This document shows positions 25,553 to 33,798 of a stretch of DNA of 64,000 bases, piece by piece. The notes under the pieces were generated by a model, which was not told where the DNA came from, ran no database searches, and saw nothing but the letters and a program-made list of their open reading frames with translations. This DNA comes from an uncultured Clostridia bacterium (GTDB lineage Bacteria; Bacillota; Clostridia; Oscillospirales; Acutalibacteraceae). Position 1 is the stretch's first letter. Each line of letters opens with the position of its first letter. Position numbers and translations under genes: made by a program. The stretch spans positions 1 to 64,000 of the forward strand of contig CALWVR010000030.1 in NCBI GenBank assembly GCA_944385105.1, read 5' to 3'.

Positions 25553-27721
25553 TTAATCATTAAAAATTTCGTCTTCCAGAATATGTTGATTTAAAACTTT
25601 ATTATCATTATATTCACGATTACTACTAATACCACTTATACCAGTATGCTTCGTACATAAAGGTGGCATATTATCTTTAGAATAATATCCAATGCAAGTA
25701 TCCGGACATATCCCCGCTACAGCTATTTGCCCTGTTTCTCTGCAATAAGCATATTCCTTTACTGATTCGTCAAAAACATACGTCTTTTCTTTTTTACCAT
25801 CTATATACTTTTTCATTATTTCTCTCCATATGTATTTTGAGCACGCAGTTTCACTTATTTTTTTTGGTGAATCAAAACCTGTCCATATTCCAGCAGCAGC
25901 ATGCGGCGTTGCACCTATAAACCAGCTATCTTTGTTATTATTAGTTGTACCCGTTTTTCCATATACGTCTACACCTTCTATTTTAGCTGCCTTACCAGTT
26001 CCCTCATCTACAACTGTTTTTAGTAGACGATTCATAATAGTAGCTGTCTTTGCGCTAATCGCTCTTGAGCCGATTTTATTTCTATTATCCAACAGAATTT
26101 TTCCATTTCTATCAGCAACATAAAAATACATATAAGGTTTATTATAAATACCTCCATTACCAAATATTTGAAATGCCGCAGTCATCTCTCTTACAGTAAC
26201 GCCAGTATGTAGACCACCTAAAGAAAGTCCTGATTTTGATGATTTATCAGCAATGTCAAGATTAGTAAATCCTAGTTTTTGAGTTAAAAAGTCAAAACTT
26301 TTTTGGTATGTAAGCTTTTCAAGAACTTGCGCTACTGGCGCATTAGCTGACTGTTGTATTGCCCATTGTAATGTTACATCACCCTTATATCCTGGGTACC
26401 AGTTATTTGGGCCGGGGTTTCCGGTTCCATAAAAGTTAGGTAATGGTTCATCCTTTATTATAGATGAATAATTATATAGTCCCAAATCTATCGCTGGAGC
26501 ATAGGCAGCAATAGGTTTTATGCATGACCCTGGCTGCCTCTTGGCTGCATTTGCCCTATCAAACCATAAATTTCCCGTCTTTTTAGCTCTTGATCCTATA
26601 CTTGCTAAAACTCGTCCATCAAAGTCCATCATCATATATCCCAATTCCAATTTCTTATCTTTTGGCATAATTGACGAATCACTAATGACCTCCTCTGCTA
26701 TCCTTTGGGCTTTTGGATCAACAGCACTATATATACTTAGTCCTTGAGTAAACAATATTTCTTGTGCTGAAGCTTTGCTTATTTTATATTTTTCCATTAA
26801 GTCTCTTATAATGTCATTAATCATAGCTTCAGTATACCAGTCTCTTACAGGTACATTATAATTTTCCTGATTACTATTTTTACTCTTTACAAATTCCATA
26901 TGCTTTGATTCTTCCATAGCCTCATTATACTGGTCTTTCGTTATTCTACCTTGATTATACATCTCTGATATAACTGTTTCTCTTCTTTTTTGATTATTTT
27001 CAGGATGTAAATAGGGATTATAGGCAGTAGGATTTTGAGTTATGCCTGCAATAGCTGCACACTGAGCTATAGAGCAGTCTTTTATAGGCTTATTAAAGTA
27101 TAGCATAGAGGCAGCTTGCACTCCTCTACATCCACATCCAAAATTCACTACATTAAGGTAAGCTTCAATAATCTCATCCTTTGAATTTTCTTTTTCAAAA
27201 TTCAAAGCCCTAAATATTTCTTTCACTTTTCTAACAATGCTAACTTCACTTTCTCCTGTTAAGTTTTTAACCAATTGCTGCGTTAACGTAGATCCTCCAT
27301 AGCTCTTTCCTCCTATTAACAAATTACCTGTTGCTTTAAAAGTTCTAAAGAAGTCTACACCTTTGTGGTCAAAAAAGTGTTTATCTTCTATTGAAATAAT
27401 AGCGTCCTTCATATAAGGTGAAATATCTTGATAAGCTACCCATATTCTATTTTCGGTATTATAAACTTTGCTGTACTCTTTAAAATTGCCATTATCATCT
27501 TTTGAATATATTACACTTGTTAAATTTAACTTACCAGCTTTAACATCATACTCTACCCTATCACTGGCTATACTTAATATGTAAGCTCCAAAGATAAAGA
27601 TAAAAATAATTAAATTAAAAAATGCTATCAATGCTATAGATTTAAAAATCTTAATCCCTATACCTAGCCCTACATTACTATTTCTTTTATGTATATACCT
27701 ATTTATATTAGTCTTTTTCAT
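25553..27721 (-). CDS. Class A penicillin-binding protein (PBP1A-like)
   Basis: A 722-residue bifunctional peptidoglycan synthase. A cytoplasmic tail is followed by a membrane helix at about 25-50, then a GT51 transglycosylase domain with catalytic E112 in SIEDKHFFDHKGVD and GGSTLTQQLVKN at 142-153. The transpeptidase domain has SCIK (399-402), SAN (457-459) and KTG (588-590 in GKTGTTNNNKDSWF). The C-terminus is Cys-containing and ends in a short polar tail. The ATG follows GGAGATTAAGG. It makes and cross-links glycan on the outer face of the membrane. Confidence 0.94.
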   Translation of the reverse strand: MKKTNINRYIHKRNSNVGLGIGIKIFKSIALIAFFNLIIFIFIFGAYILSIASDRVEYDVKAGKLNLTSVIYSKDDNGNFKEYSKVYNTENRIWVAYQDISPYMKDAIISIEDKHFFDHKGVDFFRTFKATGNLLIGGKSYGGSTLTQQLVKNLTGESEVSIVRKVKEIFRALNFEKENSKDEIIEAYLNVVNFGCGCRGVQAASMLYFNKPIKDCSIAQCAAIAGITQNPTAYNPYLHPENNQKRRETVISEMYNQGRITKDQYNEAMEESKHMEFVKSKNSNQENYNVPVRDWYTEAMINDIIRDLMEKYKISKASAQEILFTQGLSIYSAVDPKAQRIAEEVISDSSIMPKDKKLELGYMMMDFDGRVLASIGSRAKKTGNLWFDRANAAKRQPGSCIKPIAAYAPAIDLGLYNYSSIIKDEPLPNFYGTGNPGPNNWYPGYKGDVTLQWAIQQSANAPVAQVLEKLTYQKSFDFLTQKLGFTNLDIADKSSKSGLSLGGLHTGVTVREMTAAFQIFGNGGIYNKPYMYFYVADRNGKILLDNRNKIGSRAISAKTATIMNRLLKTVVDEGTGKAAKIEGVDVYGKTGTTNNNKDSWFIGATPHAAAGIWTGFDSPKKISETACSKYIWREIMKKYIDGKKEKTYVFDESVKEYAYCRETGQIAVAGICPDTCIGYYSKDNMPPLCTKHTGISGISSNREYNDNKVLNQHILEDEIFND

Positions 27722-27835
27722 TAAACCTTAATCTCCAATAAAATTTCTTCAACAATGTATAAAAGTAAGTATAATCACAAAATTTTTTCAAATAATACCA
27801 ATTAACATAATTAATTCTATGTTCGGAGTGATATT

Positions 27836-28153
27836 ATGAAAAAGTTCGTGACTGGATCTTACTGTTTCGTCGTCCTATGTTTATTAATAACCCTAGTAGT
27901 AGTGCCAATTTTAAATAAATCATCGACTGTTTTAAGTAGTCAATCCAAAGTGCCAGATAATAGTTTATCATATATTGTCAAAGAGTTCAATGGTAACATA
28001 GCTGTATTTGAAAAAGGTAATGAAAATCCTTTTAAGGTAACTGAGGTTTCTATATATAATTTACCTAAAAGAGATCAAGAATTGCTCAAAGAAGGCATAG
28101 AAGTTCCAAATCAAGATGAGCTTAACACACTACTTGAAGACCTATGTAGTTAA
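27836..28153 (+). CDS. Small membrane-anchored protein with BofC-like C-terminal domain
   Basis: A 105-residue protein with an N-terminal membrane anchor or signal (residues 8-26) and a C-terminal module of about 55 residues: SYIVKEFNGNIAVFEKGN, then TEVSIYNLPKRDQELLKEGI. This pattern resembles the C-terminal domain of BofC, the forespore protein that delays SpoIVB activity and so sigma-K activation. I recognise it by pattern only. A good site GGAGTGATATT precedes the ATG. It is divergent from PBP1A and lies near sigK, which would fit a sporulation role. Confidence 0.6.
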   Translation: MKKFVTGSYCFVVLCLLITLVVVPILNKSSTVLSSQSKVPDNSLSYIVKEFNGNIAVFEKGNENPFKVTEVSIYNLPKRDQELLKEGIEVPNQDELNTLLEDLCS

Positions 28154-28165
28154 CTTTAGTATTGC

Positions 28166-28210
28166 AAAATTCTAATTTAATGATAATATTATATTGTAAA
28201 TTAGAATTTT
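28166..28210. terminator. Perfect 14-bp inverted repeat between two small genes
   Basis: AAAATTCTAATTTA (28166-28179) with its exact complement at 28197-28210. It probably terminates the BofC-like gene; the all-AT stem is weaker than usual. Confidence 0.6.
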
Positions 28211-28228
28211 ATTTAGGGGTGCAATACT

Positions 28229-28645
28229 ATGCAAAAATTAAAAATGATCATAAAAATACTAAAGATAACAGGCGTATATAAAGTAGCAACTGGTTTCATT
28301 TTCTTTTTTTTCTTATCTGCCCTCATATTTAGATTCATAGAACCAGATGTAAAGACATATCAAGACGGTATATGGTATTGTTTTTCTGTTTTCTCATCAG
28401 CAGGATTTGGAGACATATGTGCTAAAACACTAGTCGGCAGACTTTTATCAATTGCTTTAGGTTTATATTCTATTCTCATAATTGGGTTAATACCAGGTAT
28501 TGTAACGAGTTTATACTTTGAAGTATTAAAAATTAAACTAAACCAAAGCCTTCTATTAATAATAAATAAACTTGAAGATCTACCAAATTTAAATAAAGAT
28601 GAATTAAAAGAAATTTCTGAAAAAATAAAGAATATAAAACTATAG
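28229..28645 (+). CDS. Two-TM ion channel (potassium channel family)
   Basis: A 138-residue 2TM pore protein: helix 1 about residues 16-36, pore helix and filter at YCFSVFSSAGFGD (residues 50-62), helix 2 about 73-95, then a short amphipathic cytoplasmic tail predicted to coil (KLEDLPNLNKDELKEISEKI). The filter SAGFGD differs from canonical T(V/I)GYGD or T(V/I)GFGD in having Ser-Ala before GFGD, so potassium selectivity is not assured. It has no RCK domain. It would assemble as a tetramer in the membrane. Confidence 0.75.
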   Translation: MQKLKMIIKILKITGVYKVATGFIFFFFLSALIFRFIEPDVKTYQDGIWYCFSVFSSAGFGDICAKTLVGRLLSIALGLYSILIIGLIPGIVTSLYFEVLKIKLNQSLLLIINKLEDLPNLNKDELKEISEKIKNIKL

Positions 28646-28647
28646 AA

Positions 28648-28679
28648 AAGAGAATCCACAAACAAACGTGGACTCTCTT
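28648..28679. terminator. Bidirectional terminator between channel gene and luxS
   Basis: Stem AAGAGAATCCAC/GTGGACTCTCTT with an 8-base loop, lying between convergent genes and touching the luxS stop codon. Confidence 0.75.
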
Positions 28680-29133
28680 AATAATATTTTAAATCACTTT
28701 CTTTCCAATCCTTTAATATCTCTTTCATGTCACTAGCATATTCCCTTGCCTTACTCAAATCATGTTCAAGATAGTTTCCACATTCTGACTTTTTGCTTCC
28801 TGGAATCTCTCCCTCAAAATTCGATATATAGTCCATAGCTTTATTGGTTAGATTTATAACCTTATTGTTCGAAAGGCCCCTTGTTAACAAGTAAAACCCT
28901 GTGCGACATCCCATAGGTCCTACATATACAATATTTTTACCATACTCTGTATTTCTCATAAATGTCGCAAATATATGCTCAAAAGAATGTAAACCTGCAT
29001 TTTCAAGGTAAGGTGGAGTATTTGGTTTCACCATCCTTATATCATAAGTAACAATATCATCATCAATTCTCGATATATACATGCCCTTTTCTATCTTGTT
29101 ATGGTCTACACTAAATGCATCTATTGTCTTCAT
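28678..29133 (-). CDS. luxS: S-ribosylhomocysteine lyase
   Basis: A 151-residue LuxS, full length. It cleaves S-ribosylhomocysteine to homocysteine and DPD, the AI-2 precursor, in the activated methyl cycle. Metal ligands visible as H49 and H53 in LHSFEH (usually HTLEH) and C118 in SECGNYLEH; the catalytic Cys is C76 in MGCRTGF and the general base E52. Ser-Phe in place of Thr-Leu between the ligands is conservative. The ATG follows AAGGAGGA. No pfs/mtnN is adjacent. Confidence 0.95.
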   Translation of the reverse strand: MKTIDAFSVDHNKIEKGMYISRIDDDIVTYDIRMVKPNTPPYLENAGLHSFEHIFATFMRNTEYGKNIVYVGPMGCRTGFYLLTRGLSNNKVINLTNKAMDYISNFEGEIPGSKKSECGNYLEHDLSKAREYASDMKEILKDWKESDLKYY

Positions 29134-29335
29134 TTATATCCTCCTTACACAAACTTATTTTAATATATTTTACATTTTTATATAAAATATATCAATACTT
29201 TAAAAGAAATATAAAAAAATAAAATAATACACTTTATGTAATATAACGAATAAATCAATATAAAAAAGCAAAAATATATCTGTAAGGCTAATCCAGATGG
29301 TCTTACTTAAATAAATAAAACGAGGTGATATTATA

Positions 29336-29509
29336 ATGAATGGAAAAGCTAATCCAAGCATAAGATGTAGCGTATTTCAATGTCAAAATCACTGTCAGGA
29401 TCAAGAATATTGTGCACTAAACTCTATAAAAGTTGGAACACACGAAAGTAATCCAACTGTAGTACAGTGTACAGACTGTGAATCTTTCGTTGCTAAAAAT
29501 AATAGCTAA
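29336..29509 (+). CDS. DUF1540 domain small cysteine-rich protein
   Basis: A 57-residue protein behind a strong GAGGTGAT site. Six cysteines are spaced C-x4-C-x3-C-x5-C in the first half (RCSVFQCQNHCQDQEYC) and C-x2-C near the end (VQCTDCESF), the DUF1540 pattern common in Clostridia and thought to bind metal. Function unknown. It is divergent from luxS and followed by a strong terminator, so it is a single-gene unit. Confidence 0.8.
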   Translation: MNGKANPSIRCSVFQCQNHCQDQEYCALNSIKVGTHESNPTVVQCTDCESFVAKNNS

Positions 29510-29601
29510 CCCTCACCTATAAAACTTTAAATTATTAATTATCTAAACTATTTTCAGTTCATTTTAACAGCGCATCGGTTTATTAGTATAGCAATTTTGT
29601 A

Positions 29602-29647
29602 AAAGAAATAAATATGCAAAAATTTTTGTATATTTATTTCTTTTTTT
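29602..29647 (+). terminator. Strong terminator between DUF1540 gene and azlC
   Basis: AAGAAATAAATA (29603-29614) pairs with TATTTATTTCTT (29631-29642), with an inner CAAAAA/TTTTTG stem, followed by seven Ts. It is 95 bases after the DUF1540 stop and 115 before azlC, so it could also act as an attenuator in the azlC leader. Confidence 0.75.
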
Positions 29648-29761
29648 ACATTATTATGCTATAATTTAATTGTTAACTAATTATTAATGCAAATTTTATT
29701 CTTTAACAAATAGCTCTAAGTTAACACTAATTTACAATACTTCATCCGAGGAGGAAAAAAT

Positions 29762-30484
29762 ATGGAAAAAGAAAACTCTCTCTTAAGTAAAGGTTTAAAG
29801 GACGGCTTACCTATTGGACTTGGGTATTTGCCTTTGGCTTTTACTCTTGGAGTAGCTGCATCTACAGGAGGTTTTCCACTATTCACTTCAATAGTCATGG
29901 CTATGTTAAGTTTTACAGGAGTAGGACAAATGAATGGAATGGCTTTAATGGCGGCTCAAGAAACTTATTGGGCATTCTTTATTGCTTTACTAGTAATTAA
30001 TTTGCGTAATATAGTCCTATCTCTCTCTCTTTCTCAAAGGTTGGAACAAGATATTCCTCTTTGGAAGAAACTCATAATATCAATGGGTAATACTGATGAA
30101 ATCTTTGCTCTATCAATAAAATACAAAGGTCAAATACCTGCTAATTATTTTCTTGGAGTAATGACTATTCCTTATGCTGCTTGGTTTTTAGGCACACTTG
30201 TCGGTGGAATTGCAACAAACCTTGTCCCACAAGATATATGTATTGCACTTAAAATGGCCCTTTATGCAATGCTTATTGCTTCTGTTGTTCCAGCTATGAA
30301 AAAGACAAAGCCAGTTTTGTTTGTCGCCTTAATATCAGCAGCACTAAGTTGGTTAATGCAAATCAACTCATCGATTGAGAATATGTTTGGTGGAAAATCT
30401 GGTGTACTTGTTATCGGGTCTATCTTTAGTGCTCTTATAATGGCTCTTATTGCTCCAGTCAAAGACAAAAAGGAGGAAGAATAA
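29762..30484 (+). CDS. azlC: AzlC family permease, large subunit
   Basis: A 240-residue membrane protein with about six hydrophobic segments. AzlC with AzlD forms a branched-chain amino acid exporter. Typical features: KDGLPIGLGYLPLAFTLGV near residue 13 and LLVINLRNIVLSLSLSQRL near residue 78, the conserved NLR..LS block of the family. The ATG follows GAGGAGG. azlD follows 2 bases after the stop, so the two are one operon. Confidence 0.92.
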   Translation: MEKENSLLSKGLKDGLPIGLGYLPLAFTLGVAASTGGFPLFTSIVMAMLSFTGVGQMNGMALMAAQETYWAFFIALLVINLRNIVLSLSLSQRLEQDIPLWKKLIISMGNTDEIFALSIKYKGQIPANYFLGVMTIPYAAWFLGTLVGGIATNLVPQDICIALKMALYAMLIASVVPAMKKTKPVLFVALISAALSWLMQINSSIENMFGGKSGVLVIGSIFSALIMALIAPVKDKKEEE

Positions 30485-30486
30485 TT

Positions 30487-30831
30487 ATGACAATGAACAC
30501 ACCTTATGTTTGGATTTGTATTCTTATTATGTTTGTTACAACATATTTTACAAGAATGCTTCCTTTAGTATTTTGCAAAGGACAAATAAAAAACACATTT
30601 ATCAAGTCTATACTCGCATACTTGCCTTATGCCATTTTAACCTCTATGATATTCCCTGAAATATTCATGGATAAGTTTGGGCTTATACCCGGCATTCTAG
30701 GCTTTATAATAGCAGTAATTTTATCTTACTTTGATTTAAGTTTAATTATTGTTTTAATATTTTCAACTTTAGCAACGTATATATCAATGTTATATAATAC
30801 TCAGTTAATGTCAATATTTGGGTTAAGTTAA
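30487..30831 (+). CDS. azlD: AzlD family permease, small subunit
   Basis: A 114-residue membrane protein with about four hydrophobic helices, the partner of AzlC in branched-chain amino acid export. The N-terminal PYVWICILIMFVTTYFTRML and the central YLPYAILTSMIFPEIF are the family pattern. The start has GGAGGAAG within the end of azlC. A terminator follows about 80 bases downstream. Confidence 0.9.
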   Translation: MTMNTPYVWICILIMFVTTYFTRMLPLVFCKGQIKNTFIKSILAYLPYAILTSMIFPEIFMDKFGLIPGILGFIIAVILSYFDLSLIIVLIFSTLATYISMLYNTQLMSIFGLS

Positions 30832-30910
30832 CATTTAAAATCAAATGCCTTAGTACTAGGTTATTTATTATTTTAGTTTTATTAAAAAGTCAAGCTAATT
30901 GCATAAAAGA

Positions 30911-30944
30911 AATGAGCCCGTATTTTATACGGACTCATTTTTTA
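30911..30944. terminator. Terminator after azlCD
   Basis: AATGAG-c-CCGTAT pairs with ATACGG-a-CTCATT, flanked by As and followed by six Ts. It also lies just after the stop of the convergent TSCPD gene. Confidence 0.85.
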
Positions 30945-30950
30945 TCTAGA

Positions 30951-31193
30951 TCATGAGAGCTCTTCTAAAGCGCAAGCCAACTGGTCTGGACAAGATGTAC
31001 CCTTATTTCCACAATCTATATTTTTACACTTTTTAATAACATCTTCTATTTTCATGCCTCTTACAAGATTAGCTATTCCTTGAGTATTTCCACTGCATCC
31101 ACCTACAAATTCTACGTTTTTTACTATTCCATTCTCTACTTCTACTTTTATTTGCTTTGCACAAATACCTTTTGTATTGTATGTATATACCAT
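30951..31193 (-). CDS. TSCPD domain-containing small protein (TIGR03905 type)
   Basis: An 80-residue protein named after its C-terminal motif TSCPDQLACAL (residues 66-76). A beta-rich N-terminal part (YNTKGICAKQIKVEVENG) is followed by FVGGCSGNTQGIANLVRGM. The four to six conserved cysteines suggest metal binding. It resembles the TSCPD tail of some ribonucleotide reductases, but stand-alone proteins like this have no assigned function. Confidence 0.85.
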   Translation of the reverse strand: MVYTYNTKGICAKQIKVEVENGIVKNVEFVGGCSGNTQGIANLVRGMKIEDVIKKCKNIDCGNKGTSCPDQLACALEELS

Positions 31194-31204
31194 ATCAACA
31201 CCTC

Positions 31205-31241
31205 AAAAAAAAATTAATAAAACACCGCAATATACGGTGTT
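31205..31241 (-). terminator. Terminator of tRNA-Gly(CCC)
   Basis: On the minus strand AACACCG (31235-31241) pairs with CGGTGTT (31221-31227), and a U-run follows at 31205-31213. It ends the tRNA transcript before the TSCPD gene. Confidence 0.7.
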
Positions 31242-31246
31242 CTATT

Positions 31247-31322
31247 TGGAGCGGATAACGAGACTCGAACTCGCTACTTCCACCTTGGGAAGGTGGCGCT
31301 CTACCAGGTGAGCTACATCCGC
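31247..31322 (-). tRNA. tRNA-Gly (anticodon CCC)
   Basis: 76-nt cloverleaf on the minus strand: acceptor GCGGATG/TATCCGC-like pairing with one G-U, D-arm AGCTCACCTGGTAGAGC, anticodon stem CCACC/GGTGG with loop TTCCCAA (anticodon CCC), T-arm GAGTTCGAGTCTC, and encoded CCA. Confidence 0.95.
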
Positions 31323-31334
31323 AATTACATTTTT

Positions 31335-31363
31335 ATTATACATTATAATAATGTTCGAGTCAA
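31335..31363 (-). promoter_or_regulatory. Promoter of tRNA-Gly(CCC)
   Basis: On the minus strand TTGACT (31358-31363), 17-base spacer, TATAAT (31335-31340), about 12 bases before the tRNA. Confidence 0.85.
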
Positions 31364-31416
31364 TAAAAATTAAAAAATTATTTCAGTTAAGAGCTTTAAA
31401 AAATTTATAATAGATT

Positions 31417-32139
31417 TTAGTCAAAGCAAACGTCTATATTCGCCTTTTGCGCTTGAGATTCTTGAGACTTTCTCAAAATTCTATATATAGTATTACCTTT
31501 TTTAAAATTATATCCTGTCTGCTTAAATCTAAAATTAACATTATACTCAATACATTGATCTCTTATATTAAGCACCCAACTGTAATCACATATTCTAGCC
31601 TTCTCTCCTGATTCCCCTCCAACTACAACCTCATATATACTACCAGCTGATAGATATGGAATTAAATTTATTTGTTCTAATATCGGTTCACAAATAATAA
31701 TTTTTCTTTTAATAGGCAAATTTAAATAAATTGGTAGCCTAAGATCAGCCGCCTTTTGATTTTCTACTGTACAAGCGATACAAACATTATCATATCCATC
31801 TTTCCAGTCTTCTGGTAAGCTAATGTAAAAACGTTCTATTCTTTTTGTAATTATAAAAAATTTTAAGTCTTGCCTTTTCCTTATAATTTCCCAAGCCTCT
31901 TCTCTCCAGGCATCTGCTTCTTCTATAAAAAAATCAGATGTAAAACATGTATACAGTGTTTCACCTGATGGTATTTTATATTCTCCATTTCTTCTTTTCT
32001 TTATTGGTGCATCAAAACTTAATGTCTTTTTTATTTCAGTACTATCCCTCTCAAATACTGAATCTTGTCTATACATATAGCAGTTCTTGCATCCATCACT
32101 TATTTTTCTGCATCCATGCCATAAATTCCACCTCACCAT
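31417..32139 (-). CDS. DUF5131 (phage Gp37/Gp68-like) protein
   Basis: A 240-residue protein of the Gp37/Gp68 family, common in phages and bacteria. The N-terminus NLWHGCRKISDGCKNCYMYR has C10-x6-C17-x2-C20, resembling a radical-SAM-type iron-sulfur site. Further features are LYTCFTSDFFIEEADAWREE, TKRIERFYISLPEDW and VVGGESGEKARICDYSWVL, all family blocks; the GGESG pattern fits SAM binding. The reaction is unknown. The start has AAGGTGAGAC before it. It lies 18 bases after a WYL regulator on the same strand, so the regulator and DUF5131 gene form a two-gene operon. Confidence 0.75.
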   Translation of the reverse strand: MVRWNLWHGCRKISDGCKNCYMYRQDSVFERDSTEIKKTLSFDAPIKKRRNGEYKIPSGETLYTCFTSDFFIEEADAWREEAWEIIRKRQDLKFFIITKRIERFYISLPEDWKDGYDNVCIACTVENQKAADLRLPIYLNLPIKRKIIICEPILEQINLIPYLSAGSIYEVVVGGESGEKARICDYSWVLNIRDQCIEYNVNFRFKQTGYNFKKGNTIYRILRKSQESQAQKANIDVCFD

Positions 32140-32157
32140 GTCTCACCTTTCCAATTC

Positions 32158-33120
32158 TTATAAATAATTTTCATTAATCTTTTTAACTTTATCAATTATA
32201 ACATCCTTTAGAGCAATTGGCTCTTTTACAAATATAAGATCACTATATTTAATTAGCCACCTTACATTGGTTTCATCCATAACTATATCAAGTTCTGACT
32301 CAAATTTACTTACACCTATCTTCTTTACAACCACATCATGCCCAAACTGCTCAACAAATTGCTCTAGAACACTAATATCACAAATCAGCTTAGATCTTAC
32401 CTTCTTTTGGTTCATAAACTTAATTGCAGCTTGTGTAGAAATTTCTTTACCAAAATCATCTCTGTTCTCATTAAGAATAGATACTTTCTTTATCTTCTCA
32501 ATTTTATATTTAACAAAAGTTCCAACTATATTAAATCCACAAACATAATACCTATCTTCTGCCCATATTAAATTACAAGGACTAATAGTGCACATGTTTC
32601 CATTATCAAATATCAGTCTATTATCACTAATAATTTCCTTATAGTGCATAAATTTAACCTTTTTATCTTTGCATATGGCCCTATTTATAGCATCTATATT
32701 ATAATATATTTCTTCATTATTAGCTTTTGACTTTACTGTATATCTTAAGTTATCAAATTCCTTAATTTGATAAAAGCTTAATATTTTTTTTAACTTTCTA
32801 ATAAGTTCATTCGTTTTTTTATCCGTAATAAAAGAAGCAGAAGATACAGCGTCTATCAGTAATTTTAATTCTGGAATTTCAAAATACCTACTTGCCAAGT
32901 AATATCCTCGTTTAGGAAAAATAGTTTTGTTAATATCAAAGCCATAGTTGCTAAGCAAGTCTATGTATCTATATATAGCTTTTCTTTCAGACTTAATATC
33001 TTTCTTTCTAAGTTCTTTACATATTTCTTCTGCACTTAAGGGATGGTCATCATCCGTAAATTTAATTAATATTTCTATTATATTTAAAATCTTAATTTTT
33101 TGATTCAAAGTATTTTGCAT
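32158..33120 (-). CDS. WYL domain-containing transcriptional regulator
   Basis: A 320-residue regulator: N-terminal winged HTH of the DeoR type (LSAEEICKELRKKDIKSERKAIYRYIDLLSNYG region, residues 24-56), then a WYL domain (about 140-215) that reads DRYYVCGFN near the usual WYL position, and a C-terminal WCX extension ending at VKKINENYL. WYL proteins sense ligands such as single-stranded nucleic acid and often control DNA-damage or phage-defence genes. It sits directly upstream of DUF5131, its likely target. The ATG is preceded by GGAGAAAATC. Confidence 0.85.
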   Translation of the reverse strand: MQNTLNQKIKILNIIEILIKFTDDDHPLSAEEICKELRKKDIKSERKAIYRYIDLLSNYGFDINKTIFPKRGYYLASRYFEIPELKLLIDAVSSASFITDKKTNELIRKLKKILSFYQIKEFDNLRYTVKSKANNEEIYYNIDAINRAICKDKKVKFMHYKEIISDNRLIFDNGNMCTISPCNLIWAEDRYYVCGFNIVGTFVKYKIEKIKKVSILNENRDDFGKEISTQAAIKFMNQKKVRSKLICDISVLEQFVEQFGHDVVVKKIGVSKFESELDIVMDETNVRWLIKYSDLIFVKEPIALKDVIIDKVKKINENYL

Positions 33121-33285
33121 AAATGATTTTCTCCTGTTAAAGTCTTTAATTGTTATTATATTGGTTTATTAATTAAGTCTACTTTACAATTTTATATAAT
33201 TTACAACGTGTAGACAAGAGATTTTGTTGTATCAATTTGTAAAAATTTTGAATATTATGTAAAAAGACGTAAAGAAGTGATTTGA

Positions 33286-33780
33286 ATGTTAAAAAATATA
33301 GAATATAATAGAAAAGCCGTTTTGGAGTATGCAAAAAAATGGGCATTTAAAAGAAACCCCTTATATTACGATTTTGAAAATATAGGCGGAGACTGTACAA
33401 ATTTTGCCTCTCAGTGCATTTTTGCAGGATGTCATATAATGAATTTCACACCTATATATGGGTGGTACTATTGCAATAGCTATGAAAGATCAGCATCATG
33501 GACAGGCGTAGATTTCCTATATAATTTTCTCATAGACAACAATGGAATTGGACCATACGCTATAGAAGTTTTTCCTGAAAATATAAAAGTAGGAGATATA
33601 ATACAATTAGGTAAAAACGAAGAAGACTATTATCACAGTCTCATTGTTACAAAAGCAAATTTTCCTGAAATATTAGTAGCATCTCACAGTGACGACTCTT
33701 ATATGAGGCCTATCAGCACATACAAGTTTAAAACCATTAGATTCCTTCACATAGTAGCTGCCAGAATAAAGAGTGAATAA
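33286..33780 (+). CDS. Amidase domain (Amidase_6) protein, non-secreted
   Basis: A 164-residue protein made of an Amidase_6 domain only. The nucleophile is the Cys of GGDCTNFASQCIFAG (about residue 36), with the histidine of YYHSLIVT (about 124) and VASHSDDSYMRPISTYKF near the C-terminus as family hallmark. It has no signal peptide, whereas many relatives are exported, so it may act in the cytoplasm or on the spore. The ATG follows GAAGTGATTTGA. The substrate is unknown; cell-wall or small amides are possible. It is followed by a small-protein gene. Confidence 0.75.
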   Translation: MLKNIEYNRKAVLEYAKKWAFKRNPLYYDFENIGGDCTNFASQCIFAGCHIMNFTPIYGWYYCNSYERSASWTGVDFLYNFLIDNNGIGPYAIEVFPENIKVGDIIQLGKNEEDYYHSLIVTKANFPEILVASHSDDSYMRPISTYKFKTIRFLHIVAARIKSE

Positions 33781-33798
33781 GTTTACTATTAATCGCAA

